From Actinomadura graeca (lineage in GTDB: Bacteria > Actinomycetota > Actinomycetes > Streptosporangiales > Streptosporangiaceae): a stretch of 64,000 nucleotides of DNA. Where the stretch lies: NCBI RefSeq assembly GCF_019175365.1, contig NZ_CP059572.1:5518001-5582000 (forward strand), written 5' to 3'. Shown in pieces: positions 1-8,183 of the stretch (the first letter of the stretch is position 1; every line of letters starts with the position of its first letter). The notes under the pieces were generated by a model. It was not told the DNA's origin. It was given only the letters and a program-made list of their open reading frames with translations, and ran no database searches. Position numbers and translations under genes: made by a program.

Positions 1-1662
1 CGGCCGGGCGTCGTAGTCCAGGAACTGCTGCGCGACCTGCTTGATCATGGGGTCGCCGGGGCGGGCGCTGCGGCCGTCGGCCCACTGCACGTAGGCGTAG
101 ACGACGTACCGGCCGCGGACGGTGGCCGCCGCGTACCCGCCGGCCCTGTCGATGTCGGTGGCGCGCTTGCCGGGCATCCCGCGGAACCACTCGTACTTCG
201 CGGGGTTCCCGGCCTTGCCGACCTTCAGCGCGGCGGCCTTGGTCGGCATCACCGCGATCCCGGAGGTGACGGCGAGCTTACGGTCACGGTCCAGGTAGGT
301 GGCCCGGACGACCTTCCGGCAGTTTTCCCGCCTGAGCACCGCGAGCATCGCGCCGTTCGCCGCGTACGCCGGGTCCTTGTTGATCGACCAGCGGTCCCGG
401 ACGTAGGTGCGCCCGCCGAGGCGGATCGTCCCTTCCGGGAACACCTCGGTGAACTCCAGGCCCTTGGTGTCGTTCTTCTCGTCGGTGATGTCCACCGGGG
501 CGGGCGCCGGGGGCGCGGGGACCGGTGCGCTGCTCTTCACGGGAGGTTGCGCGGACCCGCCCTTCGCGTCGTCGCCCGCGCCCGTCCCGCCGAGGGTGAA
601 CAGCGCGACGACCGCCGCGAGTACCGCCGCGGCGCCCCCGCCGATCATCATCGGCCTCCGCTTCCCGGAGGGGGCCGCCTTCGGCGCGGGCTTCTTCGCC
701 GACGGCGCGGACGGCGCATCGAGCGAGATGCCCTCGGCGTGGTACACCGGCGTGATCACGGCGGCCATGGCGGGCTGCTGCGCGCCGTTCTGCCCGGTCT
801 TCGGATGCGGCCCGCTGCCGGTGGGCGGCACCACGCCGGGTGGCAGGATCGCGTCGGGCACGAGCACCGGCGCGAGCGGAGCCTTGATCTTCTCCGCCTC
901 CTTGGCCTTCTCGAAGGCCGAGGGACGCTCGCTCACCCAGGTCGCGGCGGGACGTACGGGCCTGTGGGGGGTCGTCGTCCCCTCACCAGGGACCGGCCTC
1001 TCGGCCGGAGGCGGGGGCGGCTTGGGGCCGTCCGCCTCGGCGACCCTCTCGAAGGCGGGCGGGCGCTTGTCCGCGGGGGAGGGCCGGGCGGGCGGCTCCG
1101 GCTCGTCCGGGTCCGGGACGGCGGCGGCCGGTGCCTCCGGTTCGGGCTGCGGCTCGGGTCCGGGCACCGGCGGGATCTCGTCCTGGACGGCGGGGATGCC
1201 CTCCGGGTCGGTGTCGGTGAGATCGGTGGCCGCGCCTTTGACGATCGGCTCGGCGGGGACGGCCCGGCGCGAGTCCACCTTCGGGACGCCGATCCCGGCG
1301 ACGAGGGTGCCGGGCGAGGCGTCGGGCGCGGGCTCCGCGGCTACGGCGGCCTCGGCGGCCGGTTCGCCGACCTCGGGCGCCGGCTCCACGGCCTCGGGTT
1401 CCGCGGTTTCGGCGGCGGGGGCGGGCTCCGGTGCCGCTTCCTGCGACTCGGCGGCCCACCAGGGGGTCTGGAGGCCGAACGGAGGCAGTGTGAGGGCGGC
1501 GGGGGACGCGGGCTCCGCCCCGGCCGCGGCGGGCGCCGCGTCCTCGGGGGGTGCCTCGGCCGGGGGGCCCGAGCCGCCGAAGCTGGGCGGCGCCGGGGTG
1601 GAGGGGACGGCCTGCGCCCCCGCCTCCGCGGCGGACTCCCGGGTGTCTTCAGGTCCAGACAT
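1..1662 (-). CDS. Pro/Ala-rich single-span membrane protein, cut by the window edge
   Basis: The reading frame is open from ATG at 1662 to base 1, so the C-terminus lies outside the window (at least 554 residues). The first ~330 residues are low-complexity, rich in Pro, Ala and Glu, and probably disordered and cytoplasmic. A basic stretch (SGKRRP) precedes one membrane span (MMIGGGAAAVLAAVVALFTL), then a Pro linker and an extracytoplasmic domain with motifs such as GLEFTEVFPEG and RENCRKVVRATYLD. The same domain follows the span in the upstream gene (stop 24 bp before this start), so the two look like tandem paralogues in one operon. Function is unknown. The long tail resembles actinobacterial membrane proteins with disordered cytoplasmic regions, but no catalytic motif is visible. 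Confidence 0.75.
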   Translation of the reverse strand, partial: MSGPEDTRESAAEAGAQAVPSTPAPPSFGGSGPPAEAPPEDAAPAAAGAEPASPAALTLPPFGLQTPWWAAESQEAAPEPAPAAETAEPEAVEPAPEVGEPAAEAAVAAEPAPDASPGTLVAGIGVPKVDSRRAVPAEPIVKGAATDLTDTDPEGIPAVQDEIPPVPGPEPQPEPEAPAAAVPDPDEPEPPARPSPADKRPPAFERVAEADGPKPPPPPAERPVPGEGTTTPHRPVRPAATWVSERPSAFEKAKEAEKIKAPLAPVLVPDAILPPGVVPPTGSGPHPKTGQNGAQQPAMAAVITPVYHAEGISLDAPSAPSAKKPAPKAAPSGKRRPMMIGGGAAAVLAAVVALFTLGGTGAGDDAKGGSAQPPVKSSAPVPAPPAPAPVDITDEKNDTKGLEFTEVFPEGTIRLGGRTYVRDRWSINKDPAYAANGAMLAVLRRENCRKVVRATYLDRDRKLAVTSGIAVMPTKAAALKVGKAGNPAKYEWFRGMPGKRATDIDRAGGYAAATVRGRYVVYAYVQWADGRSARPGDPMIKQVAQQFLDYDARP

Positions 1663-1686
1663 AAGCAGTCAGCGTATTCAAAGCGG

Positions 1687-2688
1687 TCACTTCTGGAGGG
1701 GCTTGCCTTCGGTTTCCCTGTAGTGCAGGGCCAGTGACAGGCCGCTGCCCTTGACGAGCTGGGTGCCGAAGACGCGGACGACGGAGTGGTACCGGCTGGC
1801 GATCCTCTTGCCGTCCGGCCGCTGCACCCACGTCATGATGACGTAGTGGCCGAACGCCTCGGACGTGCCGAGCGCCTCACCCTTGCCGTTGGTCTTGGAG
1901 ACGCCTGTGCCCGGCAGGGCCTGGAGGAAGGCGTCCTTGTTCCCGGCGGCCTTCACGGCCTGCTTGGCGGCGGCCTCGGTCCTGAGGTTCAGGACGCCGA
2001 CGGTGCCGATGAGCTTGCCCGTGCTGAGCGCGTAGGTGGCGCGCAGGGCCTGCGCGCAACCGCCCTTCTTGAGGGTCGAGGTCAGCGTCGTGCCGCCGAC
2101 GACGCCGGTGCAGCCCTTCTTGGCGTTGACGGCCGTCCGCACGTACTTCTGCTTGCCGGCCTTGAAGGACGACTTGCCGAACACCTCGGGCAGGGTGAGC
2201 GCCTTGGGGTCGGTCGTGCGGCTCTTGAGCTTCACCGGCTCCAGCGGCGGGACGCTCGGGCTCACCTTGGTCTGCGCCGTGGAGGCGGACGGCGTCGGCG
2301 CGGCGGCGCTCTTCGGCTTCGGGTCGTCCTTCAATATGGACGACAGCCCGACGCCGCCGCCGATGAGCACCAGGCCCGCCACGACCGCGCCGCCGATGAT
2401 CAGCGGCAGGTTGCGGCGCCGCGCGGGGGCGGCCCCGTCCGGTGGCGCGGTGGACTGCGGCGCTCCCGTCCCGCTCTCCCACGCGCCCGAGTCGACGGTG
2501 CCGCCGAACGCGCCGAGCGGGCCGGTGCCCGATGTCTCCCCCTCCGCACGCGGGGCGAAGGGGGCCTCGTCGTCGCCGGTGCCGTACGGTGACGTCTCCG
2601 GCCTGTCGCCTCCGGGGCCGTACGCCGCTTGCGGCGGCTGCTCGGGTGGCCAGCCGCCGGGCTTGCCTTGATCGCCCGGATAACCCAT
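1687..2688 (-). CDS. Single-span membrane protein with extracytoplasmic domain
   Basis: This 333-residue protein starts at ATG 2688. It has a Gly/Pro/Glu-rich cytoplasmic head (~125 residues), a RRRNLP basic stop, one membrane span (LIIGGAVVAGLVLIGGGVGL) and a Ser/Pro/Thr linker. The C-terminal ~190-residue domain has motifs ALTLPEVFG, GCAQALRATYALS and HYVIMTWVQRPDGK. The order and spacing of these motifs match the downstream neighbour (LEFTEVFPEG, NCRKVVRATYLD, YVVYAYVQWADGR), so I infer a duplication. Each domain has Cys residues that could form a disulfide outside the cell. I recognise no family function. A possible role is a cell-envelope sensor or partner. Confidence 0.78.
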   Translation of the reverse strand: MGYPGDQGKPGGWPPEQPPQAAYGPGGDRPETSPYGTGDDEAPFAPRAEGETSGTGPLGAFGGTVDSGAWESGTGAPQSTAPPDGAAPARRRNLPLIIGGAVVAGLVLIGGGVGLSSILKDDPKPKSAAAPTPSASTAQTKVSPSVPPLEPVKLKSRTTDPKALTLPEVFGKSSFKAGKQKYVRTAVNAKKGCTGVVGGTTLTSTLKKGGCAQALRATYALSTGKLIGTVGVLNLRTEAAAKQAVKAAGNKDAFLQALPGTGVSKTNGKGEALGTSEAFGHYVIMTWVQRPDGKRIASRYHSVVRVFGTQLVKGSGLSLALHYRETEGKPLQK

Positions 2689-2752
2689 GGCTTGGACCTT
2701 ACCGTTCCTGGTTCAGGGCTCTGGACCTTCGGAACACCCACCATGACATGGG

Positions 2753-2778
2753 GGCGAACCGGGCGTCCCCGGTTCGCC
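2753..2778 (-). terminator. Hairpin terminator after the CAP-domain gene
   Basis: A perfect 11-bp inverted repeat (GGCGAACCGGG / CCCGGTTCGCC) with a 4-base loop lies 28 bp past the stop of the minus-strand CAP gene and upstream of the next minus-strand gene. There is no T-run, as is usual for actinobacterial hairpin terminators. Confidence 0.6.
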
Positions 2779-2805
2779 AAAGGTCGGCCCGGGGCCGGGG
2801 GTGCG

Positions 2806-3735
2806 TCACTTCCAGCCGAAGTCCTGCGTCCACAACGGGCCGCCCGCCCCGTCGGCCATGCCGACGCCGATGGCGCGCAGGTCGCAGTTGAGGATGTTGG
2901 CGCGGTGCCCGGGGCTCTTCATCCAGCCCGCGACGACGGCCGCGGCGGTCGCGTACCCCTTGGCGATGTTCTCCGCGCCGGGGCTCGGATACCCGGCGTC
3001 CTCCATCCGCTTCCAGGGGCTGTCGCCGTTGCGCGAGGTGTGGTCGAAGTAGCCGTTCGCCGCCATGTCGGCCGAGTGCTTACGCGCCGCTGCCGCGAGC
3101 CGCGCGTCCGGCCGCAGCGCCTTGCAGCCCGCCTTGACGCGCTCGGAGTTGGTCAGCGCCACGACGGTCGCCTCGGGCCCGGACCCGCCCCCCACAGGCC
3201 CGGTGGGCAGCGGCTGCTCGGGCTTCCGCGTCTTCGTCGGGGACGGCCGCGCCGACGGCCGCGCCCGCGCCGGCATCGACCTCAGCGGCGGCGCCTTCTC
3301 GGTGGCCGTGGGCACCGGCTTGGCGGTGGGGTCCGCGGGCGCCCTCGTGTCGATGTCCGGCAGCCCCGACGACTCGACCGCCTGGGGCTCCGCCGTCGGC
3401 CCGGTCACGGAGGCGGGCTCGGACCGCAGCTCGGGCAGGACGAGCCGGTCGAGCGCGATCCCCGTCCCGATCGCGAGCGAGGCCGCGGTGACCGCCACCC
3501 CGGCGGCGATCACCGTCCTGGCCCCGGAGCGCCCGCGCCCCGGCGGAGGGACGGGACGGGAGCGGGGCCCGATGGTGTCCTGCGGGCCGATGCCGCGGGG
3601 AGCGGCCTCGTGGAAGGCGGCGCCACGACCGTCGTGTTGATGACGTCCGGGGGGTGGGCCGGGTCTGCGGGGAGAGGTCAGCGGGGGCTCCCGGGTGCGG
3701 GCCGGAACAAGCCGGCGTGGACCGGTCGGCCGCAC
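2806..3735 (-). CDS. Membrane-anchored CAP (SCP/YkwD-like) domain protein
   Basis: A GTG start at 3735 preceded by GGGGAT gives 309 residues. The frame stays open much further upstream, but that part runs antisense through rplM and is not credible. Residues 1-70 are basic and Pro-rich, 74-97 form one membrane span, 100-187 are a Ser/Thr/Pro linker, and 188-309 form a CAP domain (PF00188). CAP hallmarks visible are LTNSERVKAGC, ARKHSADMAANGYFDH, AGAENIA-like GAENIAKG, and the closing WMKSPGHRANIL with TQDFG. Bacterial CAP proteins act outside the cell and their biochemical role is poorly defined. Here the domain would sit on the outer face of the membrane. It is transcribed divergently from rplM. 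Confidence 0.85.
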   Translation of the reverse strand: MRPTGPRRLVPARTREPPLTSPRRPGPPPGRHQHDGRGAAFHEAAPRGIGPQDTIGPRSRPVPPPGRGRSGARTVIAAGVAVTAASLAIGTGIALDRLVLPELRSEPASVTGPTAEPQAVESSGLPDIDTRAPADPTAKPVPTATEKAPPLRSMPARARPSARPSPTKTRKPEQPLPTGPVGGGSGPEATVVALTNSERVKAGCKALRPDARLAAAARKHSADMAANGYFDHTSRNGDSPWKRMEDAGYPSPGAENIAKGYATAAAVVAGWMKSPGHRANILNCDLRAIGVGMADGAGGPLWTQDFGWK

Positions 3736-4010
3736 CTTATCCCCACAGAACGCCAAAATCCTGAGAATCCCCCCAAAACCGCACGCCCCCAACACCCCAT
3801 CCAACTCACCACCCCCACCCCCACCAGCAAGAACCGGCCCCGGGCGGGTCGGCCGCACCCCGGCAGGCCGAGCCTCAGCCGACGGTTTGAAGCTCAGCCA
3901 CCGGTTACGGGGAGGCACGCGAAGCGAGCGCAGCGGGTATCCCCGGCGCGCCGCGTCCCCGCAACGAAGCGAGTGCAGCGAGCGCAGTGGAGGAGACCCG
4001 TGCTGCGCAG
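3736..4010. other. Non-coding divergent spacer with GC-rich simple repeats
   Basis: There is no gene here. The segment has C/A-rich runs (3780-3835) and two copies of a CGAAGCGAGNGCAGCG-like word (about 3917 and 3964). These read as amino-acid repeats in every frame and lack a ribosome site, so I treat them as intergenic repeat DNA. Confidence 0.5.
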
Positions 4011-4040
4011 CCGGGGGGTATGGGGGTCGCCCCCCCCAGT
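4011..4040 (-). repeat. Degenerate copy of the GC-palindrome repeat
   Basis: Read on the minus strand this is CTGGGGGGGGCGACCCCC followed by ATACCCCCCGG. It matches the core of the 44-bp units at 23676-23807 (TGTGGGGGGCGACCCCCC then ACACCCCCCGG). It ends 6 bp before the -35 box of the rplM promoter. Confidence 0.55.
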
Positions 4041-4045
4041 GAAAA

Positions 4046-4075
4046 TTGACCCCGCCGCCTAGGGCTGGGTATTCT
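4046..4075 (+). promoter_or_regulatory. Housekeeping-type promoter for rplM-rpsI
   Basis: TTGACC (4046-4051), an 18-base spacer and TATTCT (4070-4075) match the vegetative sigma consensus well. The predicted start near 4082 leaves a leader of about 180 nt before rplM, long enough to hold a regulatory structure. A GC hairpin at about 4104-4117 lies in it. Confidence 0.6.
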
Positions 4076-4260
4076 GCGGGTTTGTTGTGTGTGCCGTCGC
4101 CTGCCCGCTCGGGCGGGGTCGGTTCGCAACGATGAGCCGGTGCGCCTCTGCGTGTTCGCGCGGGTCCCGGCGTCCCGGAGCGCCAGGTCGGATGCAGACC
4201 TCTGATCGGCGCGAGCAGGATATCCGCTGAGAAGTCGACGAGAAACGAAGGTCTACGACC

Positions 4261-4713
4261 GTGCGCACGTACACCCCTAAGCCCGCTGACGTCCAGCGTC
4301 AGTGGTACGTCATCGACGCGACCGATGTCGTGCTGGGCCGTCTCGCCAGTCAGGTCGCGCAGCTGCTTCGGGGCAAGCACAAGCCGATCTACGCGCCGCA
4401 CCTCGACACCGGTGACTTCGTGGTCATCGTGAACGCCGGGAAGGTGGCGCTGTCCGGCAACAAGCTGGAGCAGAAGAAGGCCTACCGGCACTCCGGGTAC
4501 CCGGGGGGTCTGCGTTCGGTGGCCTACGGCGACCTGCTGGCCAAGCACCCCGAGCGGGCGGTCGAGAAGGCGATCAAGGGCATGCTGCCCAAGAACTCCC
4601 TCGGCCGGAAGATGTTCGGCAAGGTGAAGGTCTACGCCGGTCCGGAGCACCCGCACCAGGCGCAGAAGCCGGTTCCGTTCGAGATCTCGCAGGTCAGCCA
4701 GATCAAGAAGTGA
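4261..4713 (+). CDS. rplM: 50S ribosomal protein L13
   Basis: This 150-residue protein has the usual L13 length. L13 is an early-assembling large-subunit protein. Family motifs are clear: [16 protein letters not shown] at the N-terminus, [22 protein letters not shown], and [31 protein letters not shown] near the C-terminus. The GTG start at 4261 has a GAAGG ribosome site about 10 bases upstream. It is followed by rpsI after 95 bp, the near-universal L13-S9 pair. The long leader downstream of the 4046 promoter would suit autogenous control, but I see no proven motif. Confidence 0.97.
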   Translation: MRTYTPKPADVQRQWYVIDATDVVLGRLASQVAQLLRGKHKPIYAPHLDTGDFVVIVNAGKVALSGNKLEQKKAYRHSGYPGGLRSVAYGDLLAKHPERAVEKAIKGMLPKNSLGRKMFGKVKVYAGPEHPHQAQKPVPFEISQVSQIKK

Positions 4714-4808
4714 CCCGCGCGCCCGTCGGCGCGCGGTTGTGAGGACAGAGGCCGCCGGGGCACCCGATGACCGGGTCAGCCGCCCTGGCTAGAACACCAA
4801 GGAGAACC

Positions 4809-5327
4809 GTGGACGATTCCACCGGCACGGAGGCGCCCGCCGAGGGCGCCGAGCTCGACTCGTACGAGGACACGCCGTCCGAGTACAGCACCGAGACCCC
4901 TGAGACGGCGGGCGAGGGCCTGCTCGGCCAGCCGGTCGCGACGGGCCCGGCGGCGGGCACGGGCCGCCGCAAGCAGGCCATCGCGCGGGTCCGCATCGTT
5001 CCCGGCTCCGGCCAGTGGAAGATCAACGGCCGGACGCTGGACCAGTACTTCCCCAATAAGGTCCACCAGCAGATCGTGAACGAGCCGTTCGTGCTGCTGG
5101 GCCTGGAGGGCCAGTTCGACGTCCTCGCCCGGGTGAACGGCGGTGGCACCACCGGCCAGGCCGGTGCGCTGCGCCTCGGGATCTCCCGCGCGCTGCAGTT
5201 CGCGAACATCGAGCACCGTCCGGCCCTGAAGAAGGCCGGGTTCCTCACCCGTGACGCGCGGGTGCCGGAGCGCAAGAAGGCCGGTCTCAAGAAGGCGCGC
5301 AAGGCGCCGCAGTACAGCAAGCGTTGA
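4809..5327 (+). CDS. rpsI: 30S ribosomal protein S9
   Basis: Start is GTG 4809, preceded by AAGGAG four bases away. The frame is open further upstream but has no such site. The 172-residue protein has an acidic, disordered N-terminal extension of about 45 residues ([22 protein letters not shown] region), common in actinobacterial S9. The core follows with [26 protein letters not shown] and [19 protein letters not shown], and the basic C-terminal tail ends KAPQYSKR, which reaches the P-site tRNA in known ribosomes. It is co-transcribed with rplM and ends at the 5441 terminator. Confidence 0.97.
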   Translation: MDDSTGTEAPAEGAELDSYEDTPSEYSTETPETAGEGLLGQPVATGPAAGTGRRKQAIARVRIVPGSGQWKINGRTLDQYFPNKVHQQIVNEPFVLLGLEGQFDVLARVNGGGTTGQAGALRLGISRALQFANIEHRPALKKAGFLTRDARVPERKKAGLKKARKAPQYSKR

Positions 5328-5440
5328 TCGTCGGTACGAGCCGTCGCACCCGCTCCGGCGGGCGCGGCGGCTCGTGCGCGTTCCGGGGGGCCGGGTGCGG
5401 CCGTGGGGTGACGCTCCGGCCTGGCATTCCCGTTAGATTT

Positions 5441-5469
5441 GACCGCGCGGCGCGTCCGCGCGGTCTTTT
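5441..5469 (+). terminator. Intrinsic terminator after rpsI
   Basis: A perfect 10-bp stem, GACCGCGCGG / CCGCGCGGTC, with a 5-base loop is followed directly by TTTT. It lies 113 bp after rpsI and 22 bp before the glmM start codon, so glmM either reads through it or uses its own promoter just upstream. Confidence 0.85.
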
Positions 5470-5491
5470 CGTCTCTCTGGGGAGTTGAACT

Positions 5492-6835
5492 GTGGGTCGT
5501 CTGTTCGGCACCGATGGCGTGCGCGGCCTCGCCAACCGCGATCTGACCGCCCGGCTCGCGATGGACCTGTCCGTGGCGGCGGCGCGGGTGCTGGGCGAGG
5601 AGGGGGCGTTCAAGGGGCACCGGCCGCTGGCGGTGGTCGGGCGTGACCCGCGGGCGTCGGGCGAGTTCCTGGAGGCCGCCGTGGTGGCGGGGCTGGCGAG
5701 CGCGGGCGTGGAGGTGCTGCGGCTGGGCGTCCTGCCGACGCCGGCCGTCGCGTATCTGACGCACGCGCTGGACGCGGATCTCGGCGTGATGCTGTCGGCG
5801 TCGCACAACCCGGCGCCCGACAACGGGATCAAGTTCTTCGACCGGAGCGGCTACAAGCTGCCGGACGGGATCGAGGACCGGATCGAGGCGAGCCTCGGCG
5901 CGGAGTGGGAGCCGCCGACGGGTGCCGGGGTCGGGCGGGTCCGGGAGGCGCACGGCGCCGTCGAGCAGTACGTGGCGCACCTGATGACGACGCTGCCGGT
6001 GTCGCTGGACGGGCTGCGCGTCGTGGTGGACTGCGCGAACGGCGCGTCCAGCGACGTGGCGCCGGAGGCCCTGCGCCGCGCGGGCGCCGAGGTGATCACG
6101 ATCGGGGCGGCGCCGGACGGGCTGAACATCAACTCCGGGTGCGGGTCCACGCATCTGGAGGCGTTGCAGCGGGCCGTCCGGGAGCACGGCGCGGACGCGG
6201 GGATCGCGAACGACGGCGACGCCGACCGCTGCCTGGCGGTGACGGCGTCGGGCGACGTCGTGGACGGTGACCAGATCATGGCGATCTTGGCGCTGGACCT
6301 GCGGGAGGCCGGGGCGCTGGCCGCGGACACGGTGGTCGCGACCGTGATGTCCAACCTCGGGTTCAAGCTGGCGATGCGGGAGGCCGGGATCACCGTGGTG
6401 GAGACCGCGGTCGGCGACCGGTACGTGCTGGAGGCGATGAAGGACGGCGGGTTCGGCTTCGGCGGCGAGCAGTCCGGCCATGTGATCATGCTGGACCACG
6501 CGACGACGGGGGACGGCGTGCTGACCGGCCTGCACCTGCTGGCGGCGATGGCGCGGCGGGGCCGTCCGCTGGACGAGCTGGCGAAGGTGATGACCCGGCT
6601 GCCGCAGGTGCTGATCAACGTCAGGGGCGTGGACAGGGCGCGCGCGAAGACCTCTCCGGAGCTGGCGGCGGCGGTCGCGGCGGCCGAGGCGGATCTGGGC
6701 GACACGGGCCGGGTGCTGATCCGGCCGAGCGGCACCGAGCCGATGGTGCGGGTGATGGTGGAGGCGGAGTCGCACGACCGCGCCCAGTCGGTGGCCGAGC
6801 ACCTGGTGGGCGTCGTCCAGGCGGCCCTGGGCTGA
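5492..6835 (+). CDS. glmM: Phosphoglucosamine mutase
   Basis: GlmM interconverts glucosamine-6-P and glucosamine-1-P in UDP-GlcNAc synthesis for peptidoglycan. The 447 residues match the family length. Motifs: [11 protein letters not shown] at the N-terminus, the phosphoserine loop MLSASHNP (reactive Ser about 104), the metal loop NDGDADRC, the sugar-binding GGEQSGH, and the phosphate-binding [14 protein letters not shown] at the C-terminus. The GTG start at 5492 is preceded by GGGGAG. It follows rpsI, as in other actinobacteria, and works with glmS at 19307. Confidence 0.97.
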   Translation: MGRLFGTDGVRGLANRDLTARLAMDLSVAAARVLGEEGAFKGHRPLAVVGRDPRASGEFLEAAVVAGLASAGVEVLRLGVLPTPAVAYLTHALDADLGVMLSASHNPAPDNGIKFFDRSGYKLPDGIEDRIEASLGAEWEPPTGAGVGRVREAHGAVEQYVAHLMTTLPVSLDGLRVVVDCANGASSDVAPEALRRAGAEVITIGAAPDGLNINSGCGSTHLEALQRAVREHGADAGIANDGDADRCLAVTASGDVVDGDQIMAILALDLREAGALAADTVVATVMSNLGFKLAMREAGITVVETAVGDRYVLEAMKDGGFGFGGEQSGHVIMLDHATTGDGVLTGLHLLAAMARRGRPLDELAKVMTRLPQVLINVRGVDRARAKTSPELAAAVAAAEADLGDTGRVLIRPSGTEPMVRVMVEAESHDRAQSVAEHLVGVVQAALG

Positions 6836-6874
6836 CGGGCGGCGACCTGAGGCCGTCACCCGAGTGCGCTACCG

Positions 6875-6912
6875 GCCCGGCGGGACGAAGCCGGAGGCGG
6901 GTCCCGCCGGGC
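6875..6912 (+). terminator. Hairpin terminator between convergent genes
   Basis: A perfect 12-bp inverted repeat (GCCCGGCGGGAC / GTCCCGCCGGGC) with a 14-base loop lies 40 bp after glmM. It could also serve the converging small gene ending at 6998. Confidence 0.65.
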
Positions 6913-6997
6913 TGATCGCGAAGCGGTGTCGCGTCTACCCGGGCACGGTCAAGGGGCGAGCCGCCAGGCGGGTCCCTTGGGCCGGGATCGCATCGGC

Positions 6998-7327
6998 TCA
7001 GCCTGCGTCGTCGATGTCCAGGCGGCCCACCTTGAGGTGCTTGATCTCGACCGTGCCGGCCTTGAGGTGCTCGATGACGGCGCGTTTGACCACGAGCTTC
7101 CCGATGCCGACGGCGCCGACGGTGAGGGCGCCGAGGGCCATCGCGCCGAGGGCGAGGGAGCCGAGGCCGTTGCCGAAGCGCAGGGTGAGGCCGGTCGCGG
7201 ACGCGCCGGTGACCTCGGCGCCCGTGGCGCGGGCGCCGACGGCGCGTCCGTCGCGGACGCGGGGGCGCTCGTTCCTGGTGCCGGTGACCTCGCCGTTGGG
7301 TGACCGCTCGTGGGATTCCTTGCTCAT
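6998..7327 (-). CDS. Small hydrophobic pentad-repeat protein
   Basis: This 109-residue protein starts at ATG 7327. The first ~50 residues are polar and basic. From about residue 54 the chain shows a five-residue rhythm to the end: LALGA, MALGA, LTVGA, VGIGK, LVVKR, AVIEH, LKAGT, VEIKH, LKVGR, LDIDD. The early pentads are very hydrophobic and could insert in the membrane. The later ones are amphipathic and look like a pentapeptide-type solenoid. Similar Gly/Ala/Leu pentad proteins are widespread in bacteria without known function. It stands alone on the minus strand between glmM and a secreted nuclease-like gene. Confidence 0.6.
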   Translation of the reverse strand: MSKESHERSPNGEVTGTRNERPRVRDGRAVGARATGAEVTGASATGLTLRFGNGLGSLALGAMALGALTVGAVGIGKLVVKRAVIEHLKAGTVEIKHLKVGRLDIDDAG

Positions 7328-7392
7328 GCGTCGAGCATATGGGGGCCGCGCTCCCGCCCGGACGCGGGGAGCCCGGGCGGCGCGCGGGCGGC

Positions 7393-8064
7393 TCAGCAGC
7401 GTCCGAGGAAGTCCTGCAGGGCGTCGTGGTCGGCGCGGGTCACGGGCAGCTCGTACTTCTTGGCGACCGCGACGTACTTGACCGCGTAGGCGCACTGAAA
7501 GCCCTTCTGCGGTTTCCACTCGCCGGGCCCCGAGTCGCTTTTCTGCCGGTTGGGGACGCCCCAGACGGCGAGCAGGTTGGCGTGGTCGTTGGCGAAGCGC
7601 TCGCGGCGGTCCTCGTCCCAGCGTGAGGCGCCCATGCGCCAGGCGAGGGCGAGCGGGTACACGTGGTCGATCTGGACCTCGGCGGCGTCGGACTTGGCGA
7701 AGGTGATGTCCTTGCCGCTGTAGGGGTCGTGCAGGCGGCCGGACGTGACGACGCACCGCCCCTTCTTCGCGACGCCGGTCAGGTCGCGGGCGAGGACGTC
7801 GTTGCGCTGGTCGCAGCCGTTGTGGTCGGTGTCCTTCCAGCGCGTGCCGAATTCGTCGCGCCGGTAGCCGCCGCCGCTGCCCTCGTCCGCGACGCGGAGC
7901 CCGGAGAGGTCCTTGCGGGCCCGTCCCTGCTCGCCCGCGGCGGGACGGGAGCCGGGCTCCTTCGGGGAGCCGGTGTCCGACAGGCCCACACTGCCTTCAC
8001 AGCCGGTGGCCAGGGGGACGGCCAGTGCCAGTACGGCCGCCGCCACGCGGTTGCGCCACGTCAT
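7393..8064 (-). CDS. Secreted HNH-type nuclease lipoprotein (DUF1524/GmrSD C-terminal-like)
   Basis: This 223-residue protein has a signal peptide and lipobox (LALAVPLATGC, Cys 22), so it should be a lipoprotein on the outer membrane face. The C-terminal ~150 residues match actinobacterial HNH proteins of the DUF1524 group. Visible motifs are YRRDEFGTRWKDTDHNGCDQRNDVL, the catalytic-type IDHVYPLALAWRMGA with Asp-His, then FANDHANLLAVWGVPNRQKSD and a closing C-x-Y. Family members are typically extracellular nucleases. The substrate here is not known. It is monocistronic and divergent from the DUF389 gene. Confidence 0.85.
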   Translation of the reverse strand: MTWRNRVAAAVLALAVPLATGCEGSVGLSDTGSPKEPGSRPAAGEQGRARKDLSGLRVADEGSGGGYRRDEFGTRWKDTDHNGCDQRNDVLARDLTGVAKKGRCVVTSGRLHDPYSGKDITFAKSDAAEVQIDHVYPLALAWRMGASRWDEDRRERFANDHANLLAVWGVPNRQKSDSGPGEWKPQKGFQCAYAVKYVAVAKKYELPVTRADHDALQDFLGRC

Positions 8065-8183
8065 TGCGTCACCACCCGGGGTTTGTGCGGGGTTTCGCCG
8101 TCTTCGCCGGAGTTAAACGATCACACTGTACGACCTGGGGTTCCGTGCGGCGTGCCCGCGGCCCATGCGGCACGATGTACGGC

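Noticed and set aside
407..1737. Long plus-strand frames of 438 and 396 residues
   Set aside because: They are antisense shadows of the minus-strand Pro/Ala-rich membrane gene, made possible by very high GC; composition is low-complexity and no ribosome site fits.
3736..4656. N-terminal extension of the CAP-domain gene to 616 residues
   Set aside because: The extension runs antisense through rplM and non-coding repeats; the GTG at 3735 has a ribosome site and gives a sensible membrane protein.
4703..6859. 718-residue minus-strand frame over rpsI and glmM
   Set aside because: It is antisense to two certain genes, with Arg/His-rich nonsense composition.
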